Positions 27,225 through 36,404 of a DNA stretch of 64,000 nt are shown one piece after another. The stretch is from NCBI RefSeq assembly GCF_036075115.1, contig NZ_CP107958.1:8866001-8930000 (forward strand), read 5' to 3'. Below the pieces are notes generated by a model. It worked only from the letters and a program-made list of their open reading frames with translations, was not told the origin of the DNA and searched no databases. The DNA is from Streptomyces sp. NBC_00377. GTDB taxonomy: Bacteria; Actinomycetota; Actinomycetes; Streptomycetales; Streptomycetaceae. The translations under genes were made by a program, and so were the position numbers. Positions within the stretch are counted from its first letter, which is position 1; the number at the start of each line of letters is the position of its first letter.

Positions 27225-30095
27225 ATGATTGACGGAGTCAGAGGGAAGCCCGTCGGCGGATTGCGCGGCCGGGCGCGAGAAGTTGCGATCCTGCGCGGGG
27301 TGCTGGCGGGCGAAAGTGGCACATGGTGCGTCGCGGTCACCGGTGAACCGGGGATCGGAAAGAGCCGGCTGCTGACGGAGCTGGGGAAGCTCGCGGACGC
27401 GGAAGGACGGACGGTCCTCAGCGCACGCGCGGCGGAGTTCGAGTCCCACCTCCCGTTCGGTGTGTTCGTCAACGCGATCGACGATCAGCTCGCCGAGCTG
27501 GGCCCTGCACGTCTCGCCGCCCTCGGTCCACAGCAGCTCGCACTTCTGGCGACCATGTTCCCGGCGCTTCCCGCCGCCGGCCCGCCCGACCTGGTCGACG
27601 CGGAGCGGTACCGGCTGCACCGGGCAGTACGGGCGTTGCTGGAGCTGCTCGCCGAGCCGTCCGGGCTGGTGCTCGTCTTCGACGATCTGCACTGGGCGGA
27701 CGAAGGCTCGGTCGAGCTGCTCGACCACCTTTTGCGCCACCCGCCCCAGGCGCGGCTCGTCCTGGCGTTGGCGGGAAGGCCCAGGCAGACGTCGCTGCGG
27801 CTCTGGCACGCGCTGTCCCGCGCGGCAGCCGACGGCGTGGCCGAACTGCTGGAACTCGCACCGCTGAGCCAAGCCGACGCCGGTCACCTCATGCCGGAAC
27901 GGCTGGGCCGTTCGCGGCGGGAGGAGCTTTACCAGGCGAGTGGCGGAAACCCGTTCTACCTGGAAGCCCTGGTGCGGGCCGGTGAGCGGGGTATCGCCGT
28001 CGGTGATGCGGCGCTCCACCCCGACGGGGCGCTCCCGGTGACGGTCCACGCGGTGCTCGCCGCCGAGTTGGCCGCGTTGACCCCGCAGGAGCGGGTCGTC
28101 GCACACGCGGCCGCAGTCGTGGGTGACGACTTCGAGGCCGCATCGCTCGCTGAAACGGCGGCAGTCGACGCCTCGTCCGTGCTCGCCGCGCTCGACCGCC
28201 TCGCCGAACGTGACCTGGTGCGGCTGGACGGCGCGACCGGCCGGTTCCGGTACCGGCATCCGCTGGTACGCAGCATCGCCTACCAGGACTCCGGCCCTGG
28301 CTGGCGGCTTCAGGCACACGGCCGGGCCGCGTCGGCACTCCGCAGCCGGGGTGCGCCGCCCGCCGAATTCGCCCGGCACGTGGAGCGATCCGCCGTCCGC
28401 GGTGACCTCGAGGCGGTCGCGGCGCTCACCGAGGCAGCCGAGGCGACGATGCACACCACGCCGACGACCGCCGGGCACTTCCTGCGGGCCGCCATTCGGT
28501 TGCTTCCCGACGCGGAGTCGGCCACGCCGCAGCGTCTGATCCTGCTCGGCCGGCTGGCCCACGCACTCGGCGCCACGGGCGATCTGCGGCAGGCCAGGGA
28601 AACCATGCACGAGGTGCTGCGGCTCCTGCCTGCCGAACTCACCGGGATCCGGGCGCAGACAGCGCGGGCCTGTGCGACGGTGGAACAGATTCTCGGGCGC
28701 TACACCGAGGCCAGGGCGATGCTGCACAGCGAGTGGAAACGCGTCGAAGGTGTCGACCCCCACTCGGCGGCCGTCCTGCTCGTCGCGCTCGTTGCCGGTG
28801 AAAGTGTCGCGCGTGAGCACGGACAGGACCGGGTGGCCGAGGCCATCGCCGCCGCGCGGGAGGTCGGGGACCCGATGCTGCTGGCGACGGCCTTGTCGGC
28901 CGCAACACTCATCGACCGGCGGGCGGACCGGCTGGACGAGGCGGCCGCACTCATCGACGCGCTGCCCGACAGCGACCTGGTCCGTGACATCGATGCGGCG
29001 TTCTGGCTGAGCTGGTCGGAGATCTCCGCCGACCGGCTCACCGCGGCGAGCCGGCACATGAGCCGTGGCCTGCACCTGGCCCGCGCGAGCAGACAGTCCC
29101 ACAAGATCGCGTTGCTGACCGCGATCCGTGGCATGGTGCATGCCTACCTCGGCGAACTGACGGCGGCGGCCACCTGCTTCGAGGACAGCCTGGAGTCGGC
29201 GGAACTGACCGGCAGCGAGGAACTGCGCGTCATGGCGTTGACCTTCGGTTGCTGGATCACCACCTGGCGCGGCGACCTGACCGAGGCGATCCGTCTGGGG
29301 AAGGAGGCCATCGCCGTCGACGACCATGCGACGGCCATGAGCTCCTGGCGCAGTGGCCAGGCCGAGGCGATGCTCGCGCAGGCCATGTTGCACTCGGGTG
29401 ATCCGCACGCTTGCATCGAGCTGCTGCTCACCCATGGCGGTGGGGCCGAGCTACCCGCGGTGGGCCTGCGCACCAGGCCGTTGGTGTACCTGATGCTCAC
29501 GGAGGCGGAGATCGCGGCCGGCCGGGTCGCCGCAGCCACGGCATGGGCCGACCGGGCCCAGGACGCGGCCGGTCAGCTCGAGCTTCCGCTGCGCACCGCG
29601 ATGGCACAGCAGGCCCGAGCGATCGCCACGCTGCCGACGGACCCGGCGGCAGCGGCATCGCATGCCATCGCCGCCGCCGCCACGTTCGGCCGGATCGGGG
29701 TGGCCGTGGAAGCCGGGCGGGCACACCTGCTCGCCGCGACGGCGTTCGGCGGCATCGGGGCGATCGACCAGGCCCGTGCACACCTTGCGTCCGCCCGCGC
29801 GTTGTTCACCCGGTGTGACGCGGACCTGTTCCTGCCGCAGGTCGCGCGCGAGGAGCGGCGCCTGAACGCGCGCGGCCCCCGGCCCGAAAGCGGCGCCGAG
29901 CGATTCGACCTGACCGCCCGTGAGGTCGAGATCGTCAACCTCGTCTCGGACGGCCTGACCAACAGGGACGTCGGGCTCCGGTTGCATCTGAGTGCCAAGA
30001 CCGTCGAAGTCCACCTGGGCCGGGTCTACACCAAAGTCGGCGTCTCAGGCCGTACCGCTCTGGCCGGCGTGTGGGCCGCCGCGGCACGTGACTGA
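27225..30095 (+). CDS. Large ATP-binding LuxR-family regulator (LAL type)
   Basis: The 956-residue protein has an N-terminal STAND-type ATPase with Walker A GEPGIGKS (residues 40-47) and Walker B LVLVFDDLHWAD (about 148-159). A long helical TPR-like region (about 350-870) follows, and then a C-terminal LuxR helix-turn-helix (LTAREVEIVNLVSDGLTNRDVGLRLHLSAKTVEVHLGRVYTKVG). LAL proteins often activate secondary-metabolite or sugar pathways. Neighbours are a PIG-L deacetylase and a convergent PD40 protein, which do not name its target. Confidence 0.95.
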   Translation: MIDGVRGKPVGGLRGRAREVAILRGVLAGESGTWCVAVTGEPGIGKSRLLTELGKLADAEGRTVLSARAAEFESHLPFGVFVNAIDDQLAELGPARLAALGPQQLALLATMFPALPAAGPPDLVDAERYRLHRAVRALLELLAEPSGLVLVFDDLHWADEGSVELLDHLLRHPPQARLVLALAGRPRQTSLRLWHALSRAAADGVAELLELAPLSQADAGHLMPERLGRSRREELYQASGGNPFYLEALVRAGERGIAVGDAALHPDGALPVTVHAVLAAELAALTPQERVVAHAAAVVGDDFEAASLAETAAVDASSVLAALDRLAERDLVRLDGATGRFRYRHPLVRSIAYQDSGPGWRLQAHGRAASALRSRGAPPAEFARHVERSAVRGDLEAVAALTEAAEATMHTTPTTAGHFLRAAIRLLPDAESATPQRLILLGRLAHALGATGDLRQARETMHEVLRLLPAELTGIRAQTARACATVEQILGRYTEARAMLHSEWKRVEGVDPHSAAVLLVALVAGESVAREHGQDRVAEAIAAAREVGDPMLLATALSAATLIDRRADRLDEAAALIDALPDSDLVRDIDAAFWLSWSEISADRLTAASRHMSRGLHLARASRQSHKIALLTAIRGMVHAYLGELTAAATCFEDSLESAELTGSEELRVMALTFGCWITTWRGDLTEAIRLGKEAIAVDDHATAMSSWRSGQAEAMLAQAMLHSGDPHACIELLLTHGGGAELPAVGLRTRPLVYLMLTEAEIAAGRVAAATAWADRAQDAAGQLELPLRTAMAQQARAIATLPTDPAAAASHAIAAAATFGRIGVAVEAGRAHLLAATAFGGIGAIDQARAHLASARALFTRCDADLFLPQVAREERRLNARGPRPESGAERFDLTAREVEIVNLVSDGLTNRDVGLRLHLSAKTVEVHLGRVYTKVGVSGRTALAGVWAAAARD

Positions 30096-30116
30096 CGACG
30101 CCACGGCGGCTACCAC

Positions 30117-31439
30117 TCAGTTGCCGAGGTCGCGTACGTACAGGTTGAACTGCCGGCTGGTGCCGTCACCGCCCAGGTTCGTCGCGCTGGTCGTGAAAGC
30201 GACGTGGTGGCCGTCGGCCGAGATCGAGGGGCTGTAGCTGTAGCCGTCGCTCTGCGAGCCGTCATCCGCGAGGCTGACCCTGGTCGTGGTGGCGGTCACC
30301 CGGTCGCGCACGAACACGTCCCAGGTCGAGTTGGTGTCGCCGGTCACCAGCTTGTCCTCGCCGGACACGAACGCGATGTAGCGGCCGTCGGCGGAGAGCG
30401 TCGTCCGCTCCTGGCCGGGGGTTCTGCTGTCACTCAGGCCGCCGGGGCCAAGGTTCACCTGTGTCGTCGTCCGGGTGACCCGGTCGTACAGGAAGAGGTC
30501 GGTGTCGGTCGGACCGCCGGTGTCGCCGGCCACCAGGTTCGACGCCGTGGATTCGAACGCGACGTAGCGGCCGTCGGCCGAGACGGTCGCCGTGCGACTG
30601 GCGGAATTGCCTTCGGTGCCGTCGGGACCGACGCTGATCCGGTCGGTGTACCCGGTCAGCTGATCGTGCACGAACACGTCGTCCGCGCGGTTGTTGTCGG
30701 GGAACAGGGACAGCGTCCTCGCCGAGGAGGAGAAGGCTATGTAGCGCCCGTCCGCCGAGATCGACGGCACCTGGCTGATGTCGTCACCCTGCCGGCCGTT
30801 GGAATCGACGCTGACCCTCGTCGTCTCACCGCTCTGGCGGTCGCGCACGAAGACGTCGTGGATGTCGTTGGTGTCGCCGGCCACCAGGTTCGACGCGGGG
30901 GAGTCGAAGGCGACGAACCGGCCGTCGGCGGAGATCGACGGATGGAAACTCTCACTGTCGCTCTGCTCGCCCTGCCTGCCGACGCTGACCCTGGTCGTCT
31001 CACCGGTCTGGAGGTCGTGGACGAAGACGTCGCGGTAGCGGTTGGTGTCGCCGGCCACCAGGTTCGTGGCGGCGGACTCGAACGCGACGTAGCGGCCGTC
31101 GGCGGAGATCGACGGATTCCGGCTCACGTTGTTGGCCTGGCCGCCGGCGGAGTCGACGCTGACCCTGGTGACGACGCCGGTGCGCCGGTCGCGCACGAAC
31201 ACGTCGTCCGCTCGGTTGGTGTCGCCGGGGACCAGATCTCTTGCCAGCGAAGCGAAAGCCACGTAGCGGCCGTCTGCCGAGATCGACGGCCCGCTGGCGG
31301 AGTTGCTGACCGGTGCCGTGCCCGCGAGCCCCGGCTCGGCATCCGTGGCATGCGCGACGCCGCCTGACAGCAGCGCCGCGACGATTCCCGACGTGAGCAC
31401 TGCGCGCTCAGCGTTGCGGGTGAGGGAGAGACGTCTCAT
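30117..31439 (-). CDS. Secreted PD40/TolB-like beta-propeller protein
   Basis: After a signal peptide (residues 1-31, ending GGVAHATDA), the 440-residue protein is built from about eight tandem units of roughly 52-55 residues. Each begins SISADGRYVAF and contains NLVAGDTN and DVFVRDRxTGxTTRVSV. These are WD40-like PD40 blades, so the protein should form a beta-propeller outside the cell. The repeats make the antisense strand open over more than 1 kb, which is an artefact. The ATG at 31439 directly precedes the basic signal start. Confidence 0.93.
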   Translation of the reverse strand: MRRLSLTRNAERAVLTSGIVAALLSGGVAHATDAEPGLAGTAPVSNSASGPSISADGRYVAFASLARDLVPGDTNRADDVFVRDRRTGVVTRVSVDSAGGQANNVSRNPSISADGRYVAFESAATNLVAGDTNRYRDVFVHDLQTGETTRVSVGRQGEQSDSESFHPSISADGRFVAFDSPASNLVAGDTNDIHDVFVRDRQSGETTRVSVDSNGRQGDDISQVPSISADGRYIAFSSSARTLSLFPDNNRADDVFVHDQLTGYTDRISVGPDGTEGNSASRTATVSADGRYVAFESTASNLVAGDTGGPTDTDLFLYDRVTRTTTQVNLGPGGLSDSRTPGQERTTLSADGRYIAFVSGEDKLVTGDTNSTWDVFVRDRVTATTTRVSLADDGSQSDGYSYSPSISADGHHVAFTTSATNLGGDGTSRQFNLYVRDLGN

Positions 31440-31530
31440 GGGTGTCCTTCTGTGTTCGGTTGGCCGCCACGGCAGCCGGTTGCCCGGATCAGCGTTCCGT
31501 GTCGGACCGGCCGAAGCATGAGGGAACCCC

Positions 31531-31944
31531 CTACGCCTTCGGACGCGCTCCATGGACCTGCCACCGCAGGTCTGTCAGTGCTCGGGTCAGTTCGGCGTCG
31601 TACTGATCGGCGTCGAAAGAGAACGCTGGGGGCCGCACCCCGTCCATGGGCACCTGCCAGTCGGACCACTCCACGATCCGGCCGTGCCGCTGCACGAACA
31701 CGGACAGGTAGCCACAGCATCCGCCCGTGCACTCAGGCTCGCCCAGCACCACACGTCGCCCCTCGCCGGTCGCCCAGAGGGGACCGCGACCGTGGGCGGG
31801 CAGCGACTCCTCCGCAAACGGCCCGCGGCCTCCCTCTCCGACCGCCCCTGCCACCACTTCCTCGCCGTCGATCCGGAACCGCAACTGGGCCGCCCAGCGG
31901 GTCCCCGCCGGCACCGCACTGACCTCGAGCCGATGGAACACCAT
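31531..31944 (-). CDS. Hypothetical protein, 137 residues
   Basis: I do not recognise a named domain. The protein has a strand-rich start (VFHRLEVSAVPAGTRWAAQLRFRIDGEEV), a CTGGCCGYLSVFV segment with three cysteines and an acidic FSFDADQYDAELTRALTDL helix near the end. The cysteine cluster ECTGGCCG could bind metal or be redox-active. Codon use is typical of the window and the ATG is followed at once by a plausible strand. It lies upstream of the PD40 gene on the same strand, about 90 bases away. Confidence 0.75.
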   Translation of the reverse strand: MVFHRLEVSAVPAGTRWAAQLRFRIDGEEVVAGAVGEGGRGPFAEESLPAHGRGPLWATGEGRRVVLGEPECTGGCCGYLSVFVQRHGRIVEWSDWQVPMDGVRPPAFSFDADQYDAELTRALTDLRWQVHGARPKA

Positions 31945-32455
31945 CCGGGCACCCTACGTGCGTACGGCCGTCACAGGTCCTGTCCGCCCAGGTGCGGATG
32001 TCTGGCCCACCGTGCTTGTGGAGGTAGCCGGACCGGCTGTCGCAGCCCGGTCGTACTCCGCCGGAGTGTCAGTCAGCGGTACACGGTCGGGGTCGGCTTC
32101 GCACAGGGCGCGCAGCAGGCCGGGTCGCGGTCGGCGCAGCAGGATGACGGCCGTCGTACAGGCGTCGAGGCACCGCTCAGACGGTGGACCACCGGCCCAC
32201 GCCCGTCCGGGACGGCGGCGGCGAAGACGGACGTCGTGCGCGTCGCTCCGTCATCACGGGCAGCGGTCCGATGCGTTGTCATCCGAGCCCTGGCTCCCCA
32301 AGCGCATGGTCGAGGACGAGACCCGTCAGTACGGGTGCCGGCGTGCGGGGAGTCGCCCACAGGCCGCCGGCGGACCGGACTGCGCCGGTCGGGTGACTGC
32401 CCTTCATTGCACGCGTGTCCTGACCGACGCCCGGACGTCGGCTCATGAAGCGGCG
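31945..32455. other. Region without a supported gene (31945-32455)
   Basis: About 510 bases. On the minus strand near 32040-32150 a frame reads LLRALCEADPDRVPLTDTPAEYDRAA, which may be the worn end of a gene, but I cannot place it in a family. Nothing else was seen. Confidence 0.4.
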
Positions 32456-33406
32456 TCAGGAGCCGGGAGCCAGGGGTCCGCCCGCCGGCCGCGTGTGATC
32501 GAGCCGGTAGGGCTCGAACGCCTCGTCGGCGGCGGGCGCATAGGGGCGCTTGGACATTCGGGTGACCAGTTGCCACATGCGGCGTTCGTCCTCCAGGTGC
32601 TTCGGGAGGGCGAGACCGAGTCCGTCGGCCAGAGGTTTGCGTCCCAGGTTGACCAGAGCCCGCACGGCTGCGGCCCACTCATCGGTGGCGGCCACCGCCG
32701 CGTGGTACCAGACAGGCGTGAGCGCGAGCAGACAGGTGCCCGACAGAACGAGCACCGGACGATCAGCTTGAGCACTGCTCAGCGAGGCGTACGCGGCGAG
32801 CGCCACCGCGGTATGTCCGTAGAGAAGGGCCACGAAGAAGTCGACGTTCGTACGAGCCGCCACCACCTGCTTGCCGGTCGGTTCCGGGACGACGCTCGTC
32901 AGTTCGTTCCACAGCACCTGGGTGTCGAGCCGGTACCGGTCGTATCCGTACTCTTCGAACCTGCGGATGGCGTTCCCGAGCCGGGTCGGTGTGATCTGCT
33001 GGTCAGCCACCGGGTAGCGGCTGAGCCTCTCCCTGAGGAGGGCCCGCCTGATGGGCGAGCTGAGCGAGGGGTCGGCGAGGCGATCGGTCGTCTTCCTCCG
33101 CCGGGCGCGCTGCCGTCGGCAGCCTCGTTCGTAGGCGGCCGTCGGCCACAGCGCGTACCCCTCCAGGAAGCGATAGAGGGGAGTCTGGAGAGCGTTGAGG
33201 ACCAGTCCGAGCAGGACGGCCGTCACCAGCAACAGAACCGCGGTGTGGCCGCCGGACGTCGGCCACTGACGCACGAGGACCGCGGGTCGGTGCAGGCTCG
33301 GGGCGACGGCGAACGCGAACACGGCAAGGTTCAGCGCGGTCGGCAGGATCCATCCCACCAGCACCGCCCATCCGCCTGTGAGCACACCTTTGGCTATGTC
33401 TCCCAC
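32456..33406 (-). CDS. Multi-pass membrane protein paired with a cyclase-like protein
   Basis: The 316-residue protein has two N-terminal membrane helices (about 12-36 and 53-76), a basic soluble region (RGCRRQRARRRKTTDRLADPSL through NAIRRFEEYGYDRYRLDTQVLWNELTSVVP), two more hydrophobic segments (about 188-212 and 218-242) and a charged tail. No named family was recognised. It starts three bases after the stop of the cyclase-like gene, so the two are almost certainly cotranscribed. By analogy with two-gene signalling systems it may be the membrane effector; this is inference. Confidence 0.8.
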   Translation of the reverse strand: MGDIAKGVLTGGWAVLVGWILPTALNLAVFAFAVAPSLHRPAVLVRQWPTSGGHTAVLLLVTAVLLGLVLNALQTPLYRFLEGYALWPTAAYERGCRRQRARRRKTTDRLADPSLSSPIRRALLRERLSRYPVADQQITPTRLGNAIRRFEEYGYDRYRLDTQVLWNELTSVVPEPTGKQVVAARTNVDFFVALLYGHTAVALAAYASLSSAQADRPVLVLSGTCLLALTPVWYHAAVAATDEWAAAVRALVNLGRKPLADGLGLALPKHLEDERRMWQLVTRMSKRPYAPAADEAFEPYRLDHTRPAGGPLAPGS

Positions 33407-33409
33407 GTG

Positions 33410-34195
33410 CTATCGCTCCGGCGTCTGTCGTGGCCAGTCGTCGTCCGGATCGTGTTCCGGCCCGGGCGGGGTGTGGCCCGAGGGGGCGTGGACTCCGTCC
33501 GGCGACCGATCGACGAGACTCGACCCGTGGTTGTCGCTGACGCCGATCGAGCCCGTGGCACGCCGCTCGTCCGTATCCTGCGCCGTCTCCTCCAGGATGC
33601 GCTCCGGAGGCCTGGAGTATCCGGGCAGCGCGACCCAACTCCGAACCGTGCGGCCCCGGTTGGTGACGAAGTCCCTGGGAGCGTAGGCCGCAGGGTCGAT
33701 GCGGGGAGAGCGGCCCTGGACCACCACCGAGCCGAAGAGGTCGTCCGGGACCACCAGCACCAGCTGTGACCGGCTCGCTTGAGCGAGAACCTCTCTGACG
33801 GGCCCGGCGTCCACCAGCTCCGCCAGGTCCTCGATGGCCCTTCCCCTGAACCGCAGATCGTCAACCGCCACGGGTCCGTAGCTGATCCCGACCAGCAGTC
33901 TCATGCGATGACTGGCGTTGTGCATCTGCTGATGCGTCCGCAGATCGATGTCGAGGCTCGAAACGAACGTCTGTAACAGCTGAACCGGGGGAACCGAGCC
34001 GGGGATCAGGATCAACAGGCTGTCCCCGCGGTCCTGCGTCGGGCATTGGCCGGGGTCGAGTCCGGCGTACGTGAGAGCGGATCCGGCCATGCGGTGCATC
34101 GCTGCACGGAGTTCTGAGCGGACGGCGTCGGGCCGGGAGCCGAGGTCCTCGACATCGAGCAGTACGAGCCAGTGGTGGAGCGGGTCTCGCGTCAT
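33410..34195 (-). CDS. Class III nucleotidyl cyclase-like protein
   Basis: The 261-residue protein has a cyclase-homology fold pattern in residues 8-155. It opens WLVLLDVEDLGS with an Asp where the first metal ligand sits. A second Asp lies in RGDSLLILIPG (Asp58), and RMRLLVGISYGPVAVDDLRFRGRAIEDLAEL matches the strand-helix block where class III cyclases carry their substrate and transition-state residues. The expected Asn and Arg of that block are not clearly kept (Asp and Glu are present), so activity is uncertain. The C-terminal 70 residues are disordered and acidic. It directly precedes the membrane-protein gene. Confidence 0.65.
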   Translation of the reverse strand: MTRDPLHHWLVLLDVEDLGSRPDAVRSELRAAMHRMAGSALTYAGLDPGQCPTQDRGDSLLILIPGSVPPVQLLQTFVSSLDIDLRTHQQMHNASHRMRLLVGISYGPVAVDDLRFRGRAIEDLAELVDAGPVREVLAQASRSQLVLVVPDDLFGSVVVQGRSPRIDPAAYAPRDFVTNRGRTVRSWVALPGYSRPPERILEETAQDTDERRATGSIGVSDNHGSSLVDRSPDGVHAPSGHTPPGPEHDPDDDWPRQTPER

Positions 34196-34430
34196 GTGCC
34201 TCCTCGTCGACCAGGACCGACCGCACCGACCGAGCGGCGACGCCGCCGGCCTTCTCCACCGTAGCCATCCGCGCCCTTCTGCGGTGAGAGAAGTGGGCGA
34301 GTGGCGCGCTCCTGCCTTCCTGGCCGCCCTGACGACACCAGGCCGGGCCCGCCCGGTCCTGCCGGGCAGTGATTCCACTGCCCGGCCCCCGACGGCCCGG
34401 TCATCGACGTCCGGGGCGTGACGTGCGTGT

Positions 34431-35489
34431 CTACGCCGCGTCCTCGAGGAAGGCCTCGTCATCCATCATCGCGGCCCCGAACCCGCTCAGGAGCTCGTCC
34501 ATGTTCAGCTCGGTGGCGCCGGCCGGGGCCGTGGGCTTCTGGCCCTCGCTCATCCGCACCACCAGACCCAGCTTCTTGACCTTCGCGTTCTCAGCCAGCT
34601 TTGCGAGGTCGACAAAGACCTCGGTCAGCTCTCCGTTCTTGAGGGTGAAGTCGGCTGTGACCTTGGCGTTGGGGGCGTCCTTGAGGTCCTCGTCCGTGGG
34701 CAGCTCCATGCCCGGCGGCAAGCTCTTCGCGAGCGGACGGATCTCGCCGAGGAACTGCGTGATCAGCGTACGGAACGGTGCGGTGGCGATGATGTGCTCC
34801 GAACCGTCCTTGTCAGCGGCGGTCTTGAAGTCGACCTCGCGGGCGACGGTCTTGCGCAGCGCCTCCAGCATCTGCTTTTGCGCCCTGGCGTCGAGGGTGG
34901 ACTCCGGCGCGGGCGTCGCACCGGGCTCCGCTCCCATCTCGGCGGCCGTCTGCTCCATCTCCTTGGTGTTGATTTTCACCCACTGGCCATCGAGCACCTT
35001 CTTGAGCCCGCTCGCTGCGGGAGGCAGGTCCTTGACCGACGGTACGGGAAAGCCCATCGCCCTTCCGAGGGCGTTCACGTCGGAGCGGATGTAGGTGTAG
35101 TCGCCGAGGACCCGGTACTCGGTGAGGTCACCGTCCTTGGTGCTGATCTTCAGCGCCATGCCGACGTAGTCCTTCTCGCCGGACTCCCCGATCGGCTTCT
35201 TCGACTGCACGGTGACACTGAACTTCGCGCCACTGAGCAGTTCTGCGGCCTCGGTGGGCATCTCTTCACCGGGTTCCGGATCCATCGAGGCGTCCAGTGC
35301 CTTCAGAGTCCGGGCGTCCGTGTCGAGATCGAGCTCGAAGGAGATCGTCTTCTCCTTGGCGAGCTTGTCGAAGGCCTCGTCGAGCTTCTTCCCGGCGGTG
35401 AGCTGCTCCACGGTGCCGCAGGCGGCCGAGCCCGCCAGGACGGCGCCCACAACTGCGGTGGCTGTCAGGGTCTTTCGTATGGCGGTGAT
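34431..35489 (-). CDS. Lipoprotein, LppX/LprG-like
   Basis: The product has a Sec/lipoprotein signal ending in the AGSAAC lipobox, then about 320 residues rich in Lys, Glu and Thr with a beta-rich layout (YVGMALKISTKDGDLTEYRVLGDYTYIRSD, GQWVKI, VTADFTLKNGELTEV), as in LppX/LprG-like lipid-binding lipoproteins. The basic start of the signal (AIRKTL) lies upstream of the first usual start, GTG at 35450. An AGGAG stands six bases before an ATC at 35489, so an ATC start, or a mutated ATG, is likely. If only the GTG is used the signal loses its positive charges. Confidence 0.8.
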   Translation of the reverse strand: MTAIRKTLTATAVVGAVLAGSAACGTVEQLTAGKKLDEAFDKLAKEKTISFELDLDTDARTLKALDASMDPEPGEEMPTEAAELLSGAKFSVTVQSKKPIGESGEKDYVGMALKISTKDGDLTEYRVLGDYTYIRSDVNALGRAMGFPVPSVKDLPPAASGLKKVLDGQWVKINTKEMEQTAAEMGAEPGATPAPESTLDARAQKQMLEALRKTVAREVDFKTAADKDGSEHIIATAPFRTLITQFLGEIRPLAKSLPPGMELPTDEDLKDAPNAKVTADFTLKNGELTEVFVDLAKLAENAKVKKLGLVVRMSEGQKPTAPAGATELNMDELLSGFGAAMMDDEAFLEDAA

Positions 35490-36404
35490 GATGGTCTCCT
35501 CGTCAGTGCGACCACGACGTGATCACCGACGAAGACTCGTGACGTCAACACATGGTTGTACCCCGCGTGAGCGACGTCGACCGAACAACTGCGGCCGGAC
35601 GGGCTCGATCTGATTCCGGCCGTCGAGTTGGTGGCGCGGCCATGGCCGCCCGCTGTGGAGCACCACCCTCGCGCCTGACCGCACATCGCCGACCGGCTCC
35701 AGCAGGAGGCGGACACCGTGCGCCGACGCGATCACCGACCTGTTCCCGGTGCCACTCGACCACGCCGAACGGACGTGGCGCGGACCCCGCCGCCCCGGAC
35801 CCCCCGCTCGCCTCCGCCGGACCGGACGCACGGTGCGCAGCCCTGGGCCAGGCGATCAACGCCGGCGCGACGCCTCAGCGGGCCGGCCCGATCCTCCCCG
35901 GCGATCCCGCGCCGTGACCGACGCCGGCTACACCGTGGCCCGGCGCAGCCGGCGTCCTGCACGCACTGGGCGCCACCTGACAGCCCGTCAACGACGAGCA
36001 CTCGAGCCCGACTTCCGCCCTCCGCCGTGCTGCTGCTCAACTCGGCGCTCCTTGTGGCGCCGGCTCGGTACAGCACCGTAGCCAGCGGCCTGCGCCGCAT
36101 CCCCGACCTGCGCACCATGCCGGGTCCTGCCCGACGGCCCACCACGGCCCAGCGGTCGGCCAGACCGGCGGATGCGGGAGGGGGAGGGGGACACGGGGAT
36201 CACGGTCCGGTGGACCGGTCCGCGAGAACGAGGACGCGTTCTGCCCGCAGGACGCGCCGAGTCGCGGTGGGGACGGGGGGAGGGGGCGGCGGGACCCCCG
36301 AGCATGCGCTCACGTGCCGGTGTCGGCGCCGAGGCGCTTTGCCCCCCTGACCGACCGGCGGTCAGGAGCCCAGCCTCCCGGCGATCGCCAGCCAGGGATC
36401 ACGT
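35490..36404. other. Gene-poor region (35490-36404)
   Basis: About 915 bases with very high GC and open frames on both strands that show proline/arginine/alanine runs typical of non-coding Streptomyces DNA. I see no family motif, ribosome site with a sensible start, repeat or tRNA. It may be worn-out coding sequence. Confidence 0.5.

Noticed and set aside
30204..31367. A 387-residue antisense frame over the PD40 gene
   Set aside because: Its repeated Val/Gly/Asp pattern mirrors the PD40 repeats on the real strand.
35545..36350. Several overlapping open frames on both strands of the gene-poor region
   Set aside because: They are Pro/Arg/Ala/Gly-rich and show no motif, start context or codon bias that separates one frame from the others.
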